From: Streptomyces marispadix | GTDB taxonomy: Bacteria; Actinomycetota; Actinomycetes; Streptomycetales; Streptomycetaceae | Direction: 5' to 3' | NCBI RefSeq assembly: GCF_022524345.1 | Contig: NZ_JAKWJU010000002.1 | Coordinates: 1,984,001 to 2,048,000 of the forward strand | Length of the DNA: 64,000 bases | Shown here: one piece after another, positions 50,890-60,111 of the stretch | Position numbering within the stretch: the first letter of the stretch is position 1 | Layout: each line of letters starts with the position of its first letter | Translations under genes and position numbers: made by a program | The notes under the pieces: model-generated | Database searches by the model: none | Seen by the model: only the letters and a program-made list of their open reading frames with translations | Told to the model about the DNA's origin: nothing

Positions 50890-51516
50890 ATGAGCAGCAG
50901 CGCCCGACTTAGCCACCCACGCCTGGTCCTCGCCACCCGCAACGCACACAAGGTCACCGAACTCCAGGCCATCCTCACCGACGCCGGCATAGAGCCCGAA
51001 CTCGTCGGCGCCGACGCCTACCCCGACATCCCCGACGTCAAGGAGACCGGCGTCACCTTCGCCGAGAACGCACTCCTCAAAGCCCACACCCTCGCCCAAG
51101 CCACCGGCGTACCCGCCGTCGCCGACGACTCCGGCCTGTGCGTAGACGTACTCGGCGGCGCCCCCGGCATCTTCTCCGCACGCTGGGCCGGCCGCCACGG
51201 CGACGACAAGGCCAACCTCGACCTCCTGCTCGCCCAGCTCGCCGACATCGACGCCGCCCACCGCGGCGCCCACTTCGCCTGCGCCGCCGCGCTCGCACTC
51301 CCCGACGGCACCGAACGCGTCACCGAGGGCCGCCTCCGCGGCACCCTCCGGCACGCCCCCTCCGGCACCGGCGGCTTCGGCTACGACCCGATCCTCCAGC
51401 CGGACGGCGACACACGTACCTGCGCGGAACTGTCACCGGAGGAGAAGAACGCGATCAGCCACCGGGGGCTGGCCTTCCGCGCGCTGGCGGCGGAGATCCG
51501 GGAGTTGCTGGGCTGA
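50890..51516 (+). CDS. rdgB: RdgB/HAM1 non-canonical purine NTP pyrophosphatase
   Basis: The protein has about 208 residues. It removes dITP, XTP and related damaged nucleotides from the pool. Signature segments are LVLATRNAHKVTEL (nucleotide-binding), TFAENALLKAHTLA and PAVADDSGLCVDVLGGAPG. GTGGFGYDPILQP and ELSPEEKNAISHRG complete the fold. I use ATG 50890 (MSSSARLSHPR); ATG 50875 would add five residues and neither has a clear binding site. A terminator hairpin and tRNA-Leu follow. Confidence 0.93.
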   Translation: MSSSARLSHPRLVLATRNAHKVTELQAILTDAGIEPELVGADAYPDIPDVKETGVTFAENALLKAHTLAQATGVPAVADDSGLCVDVLGGAPGIFSARWAGRHGDDKANLDLLLAQLADIDAAHRGAHFACAAALALPDGTERVTEGRLRGTLRHAPSGTGGFGYDPILQPDGDTRTCAELSPEEKNAISHRGLAFRALAAEIRELLG

Positions 51517-51592
51517 GCGCTCTCAAGTGAACGCGGAGGCAAACGGACAACGCCGCGTCCACGCCACGCACGGCAAGCACGCAAGCACGCAA

Positions 51593-51626
51593 GAGCCTCA
51601 CCCCGGCCGCAGCCGGAGTGAGGCTC
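51593..51626. terminator. Terminator between rdgB and tRNA-Leu
   Basis: GAGCCTCACCCCGGC (51593-51607) pairs with GCCGGAGTGAGGCTC (51612-51626) with one mismatch. It can serve both rdgB and the convergent tRNA-Leu. Confidence 0.75.
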
Positions 51627-51633
51627 CAAGAGG

Positions 51634-51715
51634 TGCGCGAGGAGGGACTCGAACCCTCACGCCCGCAGGCACCGGGACCTAAACCCGGCCCGTCTGCCAG
51701 TTCCGGCACTCGCGC
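51634..51715 (-). tRNA. tRNA-Leu(TAG)
   Basis: On the minus strand, acceptor GCGCGAG pairs with CTCGCGC, followed by discriminator A. The anticodon stem CCGGG/CCCGG encloses TTTAGGT (anticodon TAG). A long variable arm fits a class II tRNA. It is 82 bases long. Confidence 0.93.
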
Positions 51716-51728
51716 CCGCCAGCGCAGT

Positions 51729-52766
51729 CTACTGCCGCTCGGGACCGGCCGATCGCACTGCCCGTCTCCGCCGCCGACCGCGGTTCCGCCCGCACCAGGT
51801 GCCGGTCACCGCATGGCAGTTCGGGCACAGATAGCGCAGATTCTCCCGCCGGTTGTCCCGCCAGTCGCCGTTGATGTGGTCGATCTGCAAAGTAAGCCGC
51901 TCGCCCTGCCAGGACCCGGAGTTGGCGCAGCGGACACAGACATACGGCACCCCCGCATCGTCGAGCGCTCTGCGCAGCCGCTCGTGCCTGACGCGCGGCA
52001 GGCCGTCCGGGCGGACGCGGAGCACGTCCGAGGCGGCCCGCCCCGTGGAGACCGGCTGCGGCTCCCGCTTCGCGGGACGACGGAAGTGCCCGTCGTCCAG
52101 GTCGAGCCGATGCGCCCGTCTCCGCACCTTCATACGGTTCGCCTCGGTGACGGGAAGGCCCAGCTCCCGCAGGACACCGGCGTAGGAGACGCTCCGCTCC
52201 ACGGCCTGCCGGAGATCGCCCTCCGGGAGGGCGACGCGTGCGTGAGTGAAGTGCGAGACGTCGGCTCCGGCCTCGCGGAGCATCCGCCGCAGCGCGGCAC
52301 GGGAGCGGCCGTCGTCCGGCACGCCGAGAGCCCGGGCGAGGGCGCGCAGACTCCGCACCGATCGGGCCGCCTTCGTCAACTCATCGTCCGAGAAGGGCAG
52401 TTCGGGGCCGATCGCCTCGCTCCGGTTCAGTCCTGGGAAGTGGCTCACGTCCAGGCCCGCTGCCGCGACGCGGCGCCGGATGTGCGACAGGGTCCCGGTG
52501 GAGGGCCTGGCGCCCAGCTTCCCGACGACTTCGCGGAGCGTCGTGGAGGAGGCCACGGCCCGTGCGATCTGCTCGTCGGAATACTTGGCCCAGGGGCTGC
52601 GAGGCGTGAAGTGCCCTGTGTCCAGGCCGTACTCGGCCACGGCTCGCTGCAACGTACGACGGCGCCCTCCGCTCACGCGCAAGCCGAGGGCGCGCATCAG
52701 GTCCGTCCAGTTCGAGGCGTCCGCGACCGGCGCCGCGAGCTGCTCGCGCGTGTACTTCCCCCGCAT
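51729..52766 (-). CDS. HNH endonuclease with four tandem N-terminal repeats
   Basis: The protein has 345 residues. Residues 5-230 are four copies of a roughly 50-residue helical repeat, each ending in a D(T/V/D)(G/S)HF motif (LDTGHF, LDVSHF, ADVSHF, LDDGHF) after a basic helix such as RRTLQRAVAEYG or RRRVAAAGLD. Repeat starts are YTREQL, YSDEQI, FSDDEL and LPEGDL. The C-terminus is an HNH domain with CVRCANS, IDHINGDWRDNRRENLRYLCPNCHA (two CxxC zinc pairs and DHxxG/N) and a basic tail. It could be a repeat-based DNA-binding nuclease. It lies beside tRNA-Leu on the same strand. Confidence 0.85.
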   Translation of the reverse strand: MRGKYTREQLAAPVADASNWTDLMRALGLRVSGGRRRTLQRAVAEYGLDTGHFTPRSPWAKYSDEQIARAVASSTTLREVVGKLGARPSTGTLSHIRRRVAAAGLDVSHFPGLNRSEAIGPELPFSDDELTKAARSVRSLRALARALGVPDDGRSRAALRRMLREAGADVSHFTHARVALPEGDLRQAVERSVSYAGVLRELGLPVTEANRMKVRRRAHRLDLDDGHFRRPAKREPQPVSTGRAASDVLRVRPDGLPRVRHERLRRALDDAGVPYVCVRCANSGSWQGERLTLQIDHINGDWRDNRRENLRYLCPNCHAVTGTWCGRNRGRRRRRAVRSAGPERQ

Positions 52767-53080
52767 CGGTCCCCGTCCCCCGCCGCCCGGTCTGAGTACC
52801 CGGACCCGTCCGTCCCCGGCTGCGGCCGCCGTGCGGACATCCGTCGCGGCCTCGTACAGGTCAACGAGGAAAACCCACGGCGGTTACGCCGTTCAGGTGC
52901 GCAGGCAGGGCGAAGCCCGGGACGACTACGGGACTATCGCGGGACGACCGCGGCACGAACAGCCGGACGACCGCGAAAGCCAAGCGAAAGCAGGGGCCGA
53001 GGCCAAGGGGAAGCAGGGGCCGAGGCCAAGGGGAAGCCGGGGCCGAGGCCAAGGGGAAGCCGGGGGTGAAGCGCCGGGCG
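52767..53080. other. Gap between the HNH and MFS genes with tandem repeats
   Basis: This 314-base stretch has no convincing gene. It contains three 23-bp repeats, annotated separately, and Pro/Arg-biased random frames. HNH promoter sequence probably lies at 52770-52850. Confidence 0.5.
52990..53058. repeat. Three copies of a 23-bp tandem repeat
   Basis: Three consecutive 23-bp units, (GCAGGGGCCGAGGCCAAGGG)GAA, with the third differing by one base (GCC for GCA at the start), just downstream of the MFS gene. Confidence 0.85.
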
Positions 53081-54778
53081 TCAGAACGCGGGCGGGCTGG
53101 CGCCCTGGGACTGGCGGGCCAGTTCCTTCGCCTCCTGCTCCGTGGCCACCGACGGCGGCGAGCCCTTCAGCGGCTGCTGTGCCGTCTCCTTCATGACCAG
53201 TACGGATACGACGCCGACGACTGCGAACAGCGTCGTGTAGTAGGCGGGCATCAAGTCGTCGTCGGTGAGGGCGACCAGGCCGTCCATCACCAGGGGTGTG
53301 GTGCCGCCGAAGGCGGAGGCGGCGATGTTGTAGCCGATGGAGAGCGATCCGTAGCGCACGTCGGTGGGGAAGAGCGCGGGCAGCGCGGCGGACATCGTGC
53401 CCAGCAGGCAGACCAGCGAGAAGCCGAGCATCAGCATGCCGCAGACGACGGCGGGGAGGCTGCCCTGCTTCAGCAGCAGGAAGGCGGGGACGGTGAGCAC
53501 GACGAAGCCCAGCATGCCGGTCATCAGCAGCGGCCTGCGTCCGTGGCGGTCGTTGAGCCGTCCGACCCGGTTGATGACGCACATCATCAGCAGCATGGTG
53601 CCGACGAGGATGAAGGTGCCGTGGCCGGGCTCGTAGTGGAGGGTGTCGGTGAGGTAGGTCGGCATGTACGACAGCAGCATGTAGTCGGTCACGTTGTACG
53701 CGCCGACGAGGGCGATGCACAGCAGCAGCACCGCCCACTGCTCCTTGAAGATCTTCGAGAACTCCTGCTTGGGGCCGTTCTCGGAGAGGTGGGGCTGGGG
53801 GCGTACGGGCTGGACGGGCTGTGCGGGGCGGTCGGCGTCCTCTTCCCGCGGCCCAGCACCGGCCCGGGGGCCGCCGCCGGGCTCGGCACCGGCACCGGCC
53901 TGCCCCGGCACCGGACCTGCCCCCCGCGGCACCGGACCCGCCCCCGTCTTCGGGCCCGTCTCCGTCCCGGGCTCCGGAAGCCCCGCATGCTCCCGCCCCT
54001 CGCGCGCCATCCGCTGGAATGCGGGCGTCTCGTCGAGCTTGAGCCGGAGATAGATCCCGACGAGGCCGAGCGGGCCGCCGATCAGGAAGGGGATGCGCCA
54101 TCCCCAGGAGATCAGGTCGCCGTCGCTGAGGGTGTACTGGAGCACCGCGGCGATGGAGGCGGCGCCGGAGTAGCCCGCCAGCGTGCCGAACTCCAGGAAG
54201 CTGCCGAAGAATCCGCGCTTCTTGTCGGGTGCGTACTCGGCGATGAAGGTCGAGGCGCCGCCGTACTCGCCGCCGGTGGAGAAGCCCTGTAGCAGCCGGA
54301 AGAAGATCAGCAGCACAGGCGCCCAGACGCCGATGGTGCCGTAGCCGGGGATGAGGCCGACGCAGAACGTCGCGGTGGCCATCAGCAGCATCGTCGCGGC
54401 GAGGACCTGTTTGCGGCCGATGCGGTCGCCGAGCGGTCCGAAGAAGACTCCGCCGAGGGGCCGGACGATGAAGGTCACGGCGAACGTGCCGAGGGAGGCG
54501 AGGGTGCGGGCGCCGCCGTCGAGGCCGGAGTAGAAGACGTCGCCGATGGTGACGGCCAGATAGGAGTAGATGCCGAAGTCGAACCACTCCATGGCGTTTC
54601 CGAGCGAGGCGGCCTTCACCGCGCGCTTGACGGACTCCTCGTCGGTGACGGTGATGTCGCTGCGGCGCCATGCGGGGTTCAGCCGGCGCCTGATGGCCCT
54701 GAAGAGCGTGGGGTGGCGTTTGACGGCTTCCGGATCACGGGCGTGGGGCTCGCCCATGTCGCTGTTGCTGCCCGGCAT
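53081..54778 (-). CDS. ProP-like MFS transporter (metabolite:H+ symporter family)
   Basis: The protein has 565 residues from ATG 54778 (MPGSNSDMGE), with GAGGAGGGAA upstream. It has twelve hydrophobic helices. Family motifs are NAMEWFDFGIYSYLAVTIGDVF, GGVFFGPLGDRIGRK (loop 2-3), GEYGGASTFIAEYAP and RVGRLNDRHGRRP. It fits the ProP/KgtP symporter family for osmolytes or organic acids. A Gly/Pro/Ala-rich insert of about 60 residues sits in the loop between helices 6 and 7, longer than usual. Confidence 0.9.
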   Translation of the reverse strand: MPGSNSDMGEPHARDPEAVKRHPTLFRAIRRRLNPAWRRSDITVTDEESVKRAVKAASLGNAMEWFDFGIYSYLAVTIGDVFYSGLDGGARTLASLGTFAVTFIVRPLGGVFFGPLGDRIGRKQVLAATMLLMATATFCVGLIPGYGTIGVWAPVLLIFFRLLQGFSTGGEYGGASTFIAEYAPDKKRGFFGSFLEFGTLAGYSGAASIAAVLQYTLSDGDLISWGWRIPFLIGGPLGLVGIYLRLKLDETPAFQRMAREGREHAGLPEPGTETGPKTGAGPVPRGAGPVPGQAGAGAEPGGGPRAGAGPREEDADRPAQPVQPVRPQPHLSENGPKQEFSKIFKEQWAVLLLCIALVGAYNVTDYMLLSYMPTYLTDTLHYEPGHGTFILVGTMLLMMCVINRVGRLNDRHGRRPLLMTGMLGFVVLTVPAFLLLKQGSLPAVVCGMLMLGFSLVCLLGTMSAALPALFPTDVRYGSLSIGYNIAASAFGGTTPLVMDGLVALTDDDLMPAYYTTLFAVVGVVSVLVMKETAQQPLKGSPPSVATEQEAKELARQSQGASPPAF

Positions 54779-55025
54779 GGCACGGTTCCCTCCTCTGTTG
54801 CTCTCGCGGTGCTGTCCCACCACGGCGAGGCGGTACCCAGGCACTCCGTACGCATACTGTCGCCCTGTGCACTTTCCGCCGCCACCGCGGGAAGCGCACA
54901 GGGCGGGCCTGTGCATGCGTTCGTTCTGGGGTGATGTGCCTTCGTGCTCGGCTGCGTGTCTTCGTTGCCCGTACGGGTTCCGGGAGCCGGGGGCGCTCCC
55001 CCGGCAGGCGCCGGGCCTCGCCGTC

Positions 55026-55499
55026 CTACGCCTCCAGTTCGAGGTCCTTGATCAGCTTGGCGACGTGTCCGGTGGCCTTGACGTTGTACAGCGCGCGTTC
55101 CACCTTGCCGTCGGCGTCGACGATCACGGTGGAGCGGATGACTCCGGTGACGGTCTTCCCGTAGAGCTTCTTCTCGCCGAAGGCGCCGTAGGCCTGCATG
55201 GTCTCCTTCGACGGGTCGGCGACGAGCGTGACGCCCAGGTTCTCCTTCTCGCGGAACTTGGCGAGCTTCTCGGGCTTGTCGGGGGAGACGCCGATGACGT
55301 CGTAGCCGGCGCCCGCGAGCAGGTCGAGGTTGTCGGTGAAGTCGCAGGCCTGCTTTGTGCAGCCGGGGGTCAGCGCGGCGGGGTAGAAGTAGACGATGAC
55401 CTTGCGGCCACGGCGGTCGGCGAGCGAGATCTGCTTGCCGTCGGCGTCCGGCAGTTCGAAGTCGGGGGCGGTGTCGCCGGGCTTCAGTCGCTCACTCAT
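55026..55499 (-). CDS. bcp: Thioredoxin-dependent thiol peroxidase (Bcp/PrxQ)
   Basis: The protein has 157 residues from ATG 55499, with GAGGAG upstream. The peroxiredoxin motif is FYPAALTPGCTKQACDF with peroxidatic Cys47 and resolving Cys52, the atypical two-Cys PrxQ arrangement. Other segments are GDTAPDFELPDADG and VIGVSPDKPEKLAKF. It reduces hydrogen peroxide and organic hydroperoxides in the cytoplasm. Confidence 0.94.
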   Translation of the reverse strand: MSERLKPGDTAPDFELPDADGKQISLADRRGRKVIVYFYPAALTPGCTKQACDFTDNLDLLAGAGYDVIGVSPDKPEKLAKFREKENLGVTLVADPSKETMQAYGAFGEKKLYGKTVTGVIRSTVIVDADGKVERALYNVKATGHVAKLIKDLELEA

Positions 55500-55847
55500 C
55501 TGTGCTCCTCGGTGTAGCTGTCGTCGGTCCCGAGAGTAGCCCCAGCCGTGCGCACCGGGGGTGCCGCGGGGCGGCGGACGGGGCGAACTGACAGACTGTA
55601 CGGCGGGTCTGCCGTGGACTCGTGTGGCCGCCGGTCCGGTTCGGCCGGTCTGTGCGGGCGAGTTCGGCGCCGGCGGTACGGGGAACGCGCATCGGTACGC
55701 GTGACGTGCCGCACGTCGCGGCGGCCGACTGGCGTGATTCCGGCCGCGGTTGGCGGGCGGGGTCAGGTGTGACGGCGTGTGCGCGGGCAGCGCGTACGCC
55801 GTGGGACGGCGAGCAGGAACGACGGATCGATCGACGGAGGCGGCGCG
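55500..55847. other. Divergent gap between bcp and the DUF3618 gene
   Basis: This 348-base stretch shows no convincing gene on either strand, despite several open frames of Arg-rich, random-looking translation. Promoters for both flanking genes should lie here. Confidence 0.5.
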
Positions 55848-56171
55848 GTGCCGGAAGCCAGGACTCCCGCGGACATCGAGGCGGACATCATCAGCAGGCG
55901 GCGTGAACTCGCGGCGACGCTCGATGAGATCGCTGTGCGCGTGCACCCGAGCACGATCGCGGGCGACGCGAAGGCGAAGGCGTTCGCGGCGGTCGACCGC
56001 ACCGCGGGCCGTGCGTATGTGGCGGCGAACCGTGCGGTCGCGGACGTACGGGCGAAGTTCGTCGACGAGGACGGCTCGCCCCGCCTGGATCGGGTGATTC
56101 CGGTGGCTTTGGTCGCGGTGGCCGTCGTGGGCGGGCTGTTCGCGCTGTCGGCACGGCGGCGCGGGCGCTGA
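55848..56171 (+). CDS. DUF3618 family membrane-associated protein
   Basis: The protein has 107 residues from GTG 55848 (VPEARTPADIEADI), with CGGAGG upstream. The conserved pattern is IEADIISRRRELAATLDEIAVRVHPS, followed by a helix and a single C-terminal transmembrane segment (VIPVALVAVAVVGGLFAL). DUF3618 proteins are common in actinomycetes and probably associate with the membrane or cell-envelope stress systems; no function is established. Confidence 0.85.
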   Translation: MPEARTPADIEADIISRRRELAATLDEIAVRVHPSTIAGDAKAKAFAAVDRTAGRAYVAANRAVADVRAKFVDEDGSPRLDRVIPVALVAVAVVGGLFALSARRRGR

Positions 56172-56193
56172 GGCCCTGATATACGGTCTAGCC

Positions 56194-56589
56194 GTGAATT
56201 CCGAGACATCTACCGGTCATGCGGCCCCCGGCGCTGATGCCGGCGTGGGCTCGGGCATGGCGCGCCACGACAAGCTGCCGATCCGGATGCTGCACGACAG
56301 GGTGCTGGTCCGTACGGACATCGAGGAGGGCGAGCGGCGTTCCTCGGGCGGGATCGTGATTCCCGCGACTGCTGCCGTGGGGCGGCGGCTGGCGTGGGCC
56401 GAGGTCGTGGCGGTCGGGCAGAACGTACGGACGGTCGAGCCGGGTGACCGGGTGCTCTTCGATCCGGAGGACCGGGCGGAGGTCGAGGTCCGGGGCGTGG
56501 CGTATGTGCTGATGCGGGAGCGGGATCTGCATGCGGTGGCCTCGGAGCGGCTTCAGGGGTCCGAGGATTCGACGGGGCTGTATCTGTAG
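56194..56589 (+). CDS. GroES-like co-chaperonin family protein
   Basis: The protein has 131 residues from GTG 56194. A disordered N-terminal 25 residues precede a GroES/Cpn10 fold: IRMLHDRVLVRTDIEEGERRSSGGIVIPA, then GDRVLFDPEDRAEVEVRGVAYVLMRERDLHAV. A mobile-loop-like region is present. It is not the operon GroES (groEL is not adjacent). Such separate GroES-like genes are common in Streptomyces and may be chaperonin cofactors or dedicated scaffolds. Confidence 0.88.
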   Translation: MNSETSTGHAAPGADAGVGSGMARHDKLPIRMLHDRVLVRTDIEEGERRSSGGIVIPATAAVGRRLAWAEVVAVGQNVRTVEPGDRVLFDPEDRAEVEVRGVAYVLMRERDLHAVASERLQGSEDSTGLYL

Positions 56590-56730
56590 CCGCCGCGTCC
56601 TCAGCTCTGTGAGCCCCCGGAGCGAGCCCGCGCCCCGGCCAGGCGGCGGCCTCAACTTCCTGGTCCCGTAGTCCCGTACGGCGGTCGGGCCCTTGTAGCG
56701 GGGAGACCGCCGGCGCCGTGCGGCTCCTGG

Positions 56731-59037
56731 TCAGGCCCTGTCGTCCTCCGGCAGCTCCGACATGCGTGCCGCCGAGGCCGGGCGGCCCGTCGTGTTGCCG
56801 CCCTGCCAGCCCTGGTCGCCGCCTGGGCCGCCGGTCTCGCCGCCGTCGTCGCCGCCGACCTGCCCGTCCGTGTTGCCGCCTTCGAGGCCGCCGGTCGGGG
56901 GTGTGCCCGGGTCGGTGGGCGGGTCCGTCGGCGGGAGTGTGGGCGTGCCGGGGTCGGTGGGCGGTGTGGTCGGGCCGTCGGTGGGCGGTCCGGTGGTGCT
57001 GGGGTCGCCGCCGGTCGGGGGTGCGCTGGGTTCGCCGCTGTCGGGCGGGGTGGTGCCGGGGATCTCGGCGTCGCCGCCGGTTTCGAGGTCGAAGTCGCGT
57101 ACGGGTTCGCCTTCGAGTGCTGCCTTGGTGTAGTCGCCCCAGATCTCGGCGGGGAAGCCGCCGCCGTTGACCCGTTCCAGACCGGCGGCCCCGTAGAGGG
57201 ACTTCTGCTCTCCGGTCTCGGAGTTCTGGCCCATCACGCTTACGACGGTGGCGAGTTCGGGTGTGTAGCCCGCGAACCAGGCGGCCTTGTCTTCCTCGGC
57301 GGTGCCGGTCTTGCCTGCCGCGGGCCTTCCGGCGCTCTGTGCCGCCGTGCCGGTGCCGCCCTGAACGACCTTGCGCAGTACGGCCGTTGTGGAGTCCGCG
57401 GCGCTGCGCTCGACCTTCTCGGTGACGTCGCGGTCGGGCAGTTCTATGACTTCGCCGCCGTGTGTGGCCTTGTCGACGAGGCTGTAGTGGCCGCGCTTGC
57501 CGTGGTTGGCGAGGGTGGCGTACGCCTCGGCCATGTCGGTGGTGGAGGCGGTGGCGACGCCGAGTGCGATGGAGCCGTCCTCGGGCATGTTGGGGGTCTT
57601 CTCGGGGAGGCCGAGGTCGACGGCGGTCTGCTTGACCTTCTTCGGGCCCACGTCGACTCCCATCTGTGCGAAGACGGAGTTGACGGACTTGTTCATGGCC
57701 TTGGTGACGGGGATCTGCCCGTAGGACTTCTTGTCCTCGTTCTCGGGGGCGTAGTCGGTGCCTTGGCCGTCACTGATCACTTCGCGCTTGTTGGTGCCGT
57801 CGTAGACGGTGTCGGCGTTGATGCTGCGGCCGTCCTGCGTCCTGGCGTCGTTCTGCAGGGCGGAGGCGAAGATGAACGGCTTGAAGGTGGAGCCGACCTG
57901 GTAGTCGCGGCGGGTGGCGTTGTTGACGTATTGCCGGGTGTAGTCGATGCCGCCGTACATGGCGACGATCTTCCCGGTCTTGGGGTCGACCGAAGTGCCG
58001 CCCGCGCGCACGTACTTGTCGACCTTGCGTTCCTTCTTGTCGAGCTTGGACATGAGCCGGTCCTCGACCGCTTCGCGCATGGCCTTCTGCCGCTTGGGGT
58101 CGAGTGTGGTGGTGATGCGGAAGCCGCCGGCCGCGAGCCGCCGCTCGTCGATGATCTCGTTGCTGATCAGGTAGTTCTTCACCGCTTCGACGAGGTAGCC
58201 GCGCTGGCCGGACATTCCGGTGGCGGGCTTGGCGCGGCCGGGCTTGGGGAATTCCATCGAGTCGCGCTCGCCCCTGCTGATCCAGCCCTTCTTGACCATG
58301 CCGTCGAGCACGTAGTGCCAGCGGGCGACGGCCCTGCGGCGGTTCTCGGGGTGTGCCTCGGTGTCGTAGGCGTTGGGCGAGTTGACGAGCGCGGCGAGGT
58401 AGGCGCCCTCGGCGGTGCTGAGGTCGGAGACGTCCTTGCTGTAGTAGGCCTGTGCGGCGGCCTGGATGCCGTAGGCGTTGCGCCCGAAGTAGCTGGTGTT
58501 GAGGTAGCCCTCGAGGATGTCGCTCTTGCTGACCTCGTTGTCCAGCTTGAGGGCGATGAAGAACTCCTTGGCCTTACGGGAGAGGGTCTGGTCCTGGTTC
58601 AGGTAGTAGTTCTTGACGTACTGCTGCGTGATCGTCGAGCCGGACTGTTTGCCCCCGCCGGTGACCATGTTCCATCCGGCGCGGAGCATGGCCTTGGGGT
58701 CGACGGCCGACTCCTGGTAGAACTCGCGGTCCTCGGCGGCGAGTACGGCCTCCTGGACGCTCTTGGGGACGCGGGCGAGGTCGATGTTCTCCCTGTTGAC
58801 CTCGCCGTCGCGGGCGATCTGGGAGCCGTCGGAGTAGAGGAAGACGTTGGTCTGGGCGGCGGCGGCCTTGTTCGCCGGGGGGATGCTGACGAGGAGGTAG
58901 CCGGCCACGAGCAGTCCGCAGCCGAGGACGATGAGAAGCATCGTTCCGCCCAGCATCCAGCGCCAGGTGGGGACCAGCCGGCGGAGTCCGGTCCTGCCGT
59001 CCCCCGTACTGCCCGTCGCTTTCGGCTCGTCGCTCAT
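56731..59037 (-). CDS. Class A penicillin-binding protein (transglycosylase-transpeptidase)
   Basis: The protein has 768 residues from ATG 59037 (MSDEPKATG). An N-terminal transmembrane helix (about 28-52) is followed by a GT51 glycosyltransferase domain with VLAAEDREFYQ, KQSGSTITQQYVKN, RKAKEFFIALKLD and EGYLNTSYFG. The transpeptidase domain has STFK in QVGSTFKPF (nucleophile Ser), SVN in KSVNSVFAQ and GKTGTAEE. A Thr/Pro/Gly-rich tail of about 120 residues follows. It builds peptidoglycan glycan strands and cross-links them. Confidence 0.95.
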   Translation of the reverse strand: MSDEPKATGSTGDGRTGLRRLVPTWRWMLGGTMLLIVLGCGLLVAGYLLVSIPPANKAAAAQTNVFLYSDGSQIARDGEVNRENIDLARVPKSVQEAVLAAEDREFYQESAVDPKAMLRAGWNMVTGGGKQSGSTITQQYVKNYYLNQDQTLSRKAKEFFIALKLDNEVSKSDILEGYLNTSYFGRNAYGIQAAAQAYYSKDVSDLSTAEGAYLAALVNSPNAYDTEAHPENRRRAVARWHYVLDGMVKKGWISRGERDSMEFPKPGRAKPATGMSGQRGYLVEAVKNYLISNEIIDERRLAAGGFRITTTLDPKRQKAMREAVEDRLMSKLDKKERKVDKYVRAGGTSVDPKTGKIVAMYGGIDYTRQYVNNATRRDYQVGSTFKPFIFASALQNDARTQDGRSINADTVYDGTNKREVISDGQGTDYAPENEDKKSYGQIPVTKAMNKSVNSVFAQMGVDVGPKKVKQTAVDLGLPEKTPNMPEDGSIALGVATASTTDMAEAYATLANHGKRGHYSLVDKATHGGEVIELPDRDVTEKVERSAADSTTAVLRKVVQGGTGTAAQSAGRPAAGKTGTAEEDKAAWFAGYTPELATVVSVMGQNSETGEQKSLYGAAGLERVNGGGFPAEIWGDYTKAALEGEPVRDFDLETGGDAEIPGTTPPDSGEPSAPPTGGDPSTTGPPTDGPTTPPTDPGTPTLPPTDPPTDPGTPPTGGLEGGNTDGQVGGDDGGETGGPGGDQGWQGGNTTGRPASAARMSELPEDDRA

Positions 59038-59301
59038 CTCTACTGGGACCCCTCGTCCGAATTCGGGCGATCCGGTCGTTACGCCCTTGGTCGTAAGCGC
59101 GCCTGGCTCGATCGTCCTGCTCACCGGGGTCGGTCGTACTCGAGCGCGGCCCCGTCACTGTACGTGCCGCGGACCTGCTGCCGTGCACGTGGATATTCGT
59201 TGGCTGCCCGCTTCCCCGGTGGGCTAGGCTCCTTCGTTTCCCAATCGTGAGAAAGCCACGAGGGAGCACTACTGGGATAGACGGAGAAGGGCTTCAAAAG
59301 G

Positions 59302-60111
59302 ATGCGCCTCAGCGGCGTCTATTTCGCGGTGGCGGCGGGCGGATTCCGTCGTTACTCCACGTATCGGGTCGCGACGGCCGCCGGAGTCTTCACCAACACC
59401 GTCTTCGGCTTCATTCTCGCGTACACCTTCACGGCGCTGTGGAGCGAACGTCCGCATCTCGGCGGCTACGACGAGTCACAGGCGCTGACGTTCGTATGGA
59501 CGGGACAGGCGCTGCTCGCGGCGGCGGCGCTGATCGGCGGCGGCTTCCAGGAGGAGCTTCAGGAGCGCATACGCACCGGGGACGTCGCCGTCGATCTCTA
59601 CCGGCCGGCCGATCTTCAACTGTGGTGGCTGTCGGCTGATCTCGGCCGTGCCTGCTTCCATCTGCTGGGCCGCGGTGTCGCTCCGATCGCCGTGGCCGCC
59701 TTCTTCTTCGAACTGGCCCTCCCGGCTTCGCCGTTGACCTGGGCGGCCTTCCTGGTCTCGGTGGTGCTGGCCGTCGTCACGGGCTTCGCGCTGCGCTATC
59801 TGTTCGCGCTGAGCGCGTTCTGGCTGCTGGACGGCACGGGGCTGAACATGCTGAGCACCCTGCTGAGCATGTTCTTCTCGGGGATGCTGCTGCCGCTGAC
59901 GGTCTTCCCCGGCGCCTTCGGCGAGGTCGTACGGCTGCTGCCGTGGGCGGCGACGATGCAGGTGCCGGCGGATGTGCTGCTGGGCGAGTACGAGGGGGCG
60001 GGGGTGCTGGGGGCGTTCGGCTTCCAGGCGGCGTGGGCGGCGGTGCTGCTGGCGGCGGGCAGGGCGCTTCAGTCGCTGGCCACGCGGAAGGTGGTGGTCC
60101 AGGGTGGCTGA
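59302..60111 (+). CDS. ABC-2 exporter permease, first subunit
   Basis: The protein has 269 residues and about six transmembrane helices, starting MRLSGVYFAVAAGGFRRYSTYR. It fits the ABC-2 family permeases related to daunorubicin/viologen-type exporters. The loop DLYRPADLQLWWLSADLGRA and the segment LWLLDGTGLNMLSTLLSMFFSGMLLPL-like (about residues 170-200) are typical of this pair. It overlaps the second permease by eight bases. The pair and the ATPase downstream form one exporter. Confidence 0.88.
   Translation: MRLSGVYFAVAAGGFRRYSTYRVATAAGVFTNTVFGFILAYTFTALWSERPHLGGYDESQALTFVWTGQALLAAAALIGGGFQEELQERIRTGDVAVDLYRPADLQLWWLSADLGRACFHLLGRGVAPIAVAAFFFELALPASPLTWAAFLVSVVLAVVTGFALRYLFALSAFWLLDGTGLNMLSTLLSMFFSGMLLPLTVFPGAFGEVVRLLPWAATMQVPADVLLGEYEGAGVLGAFGFQAAWAAVLLAAGRALQSLATRKVVVQGG

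Noticed and set aside
51634..52766. A mobile element integrated at tRNA-Leu because of the adjacent HNH gene
   Set aside because: No integrase, no duplicated tRNA end and no element boundaries are visible.
52990..53058. A possible CRISPR-like array
   Set aside because: Units are 23 bp with no spacers between them, no cas genes nearby; simple tandem repeat.
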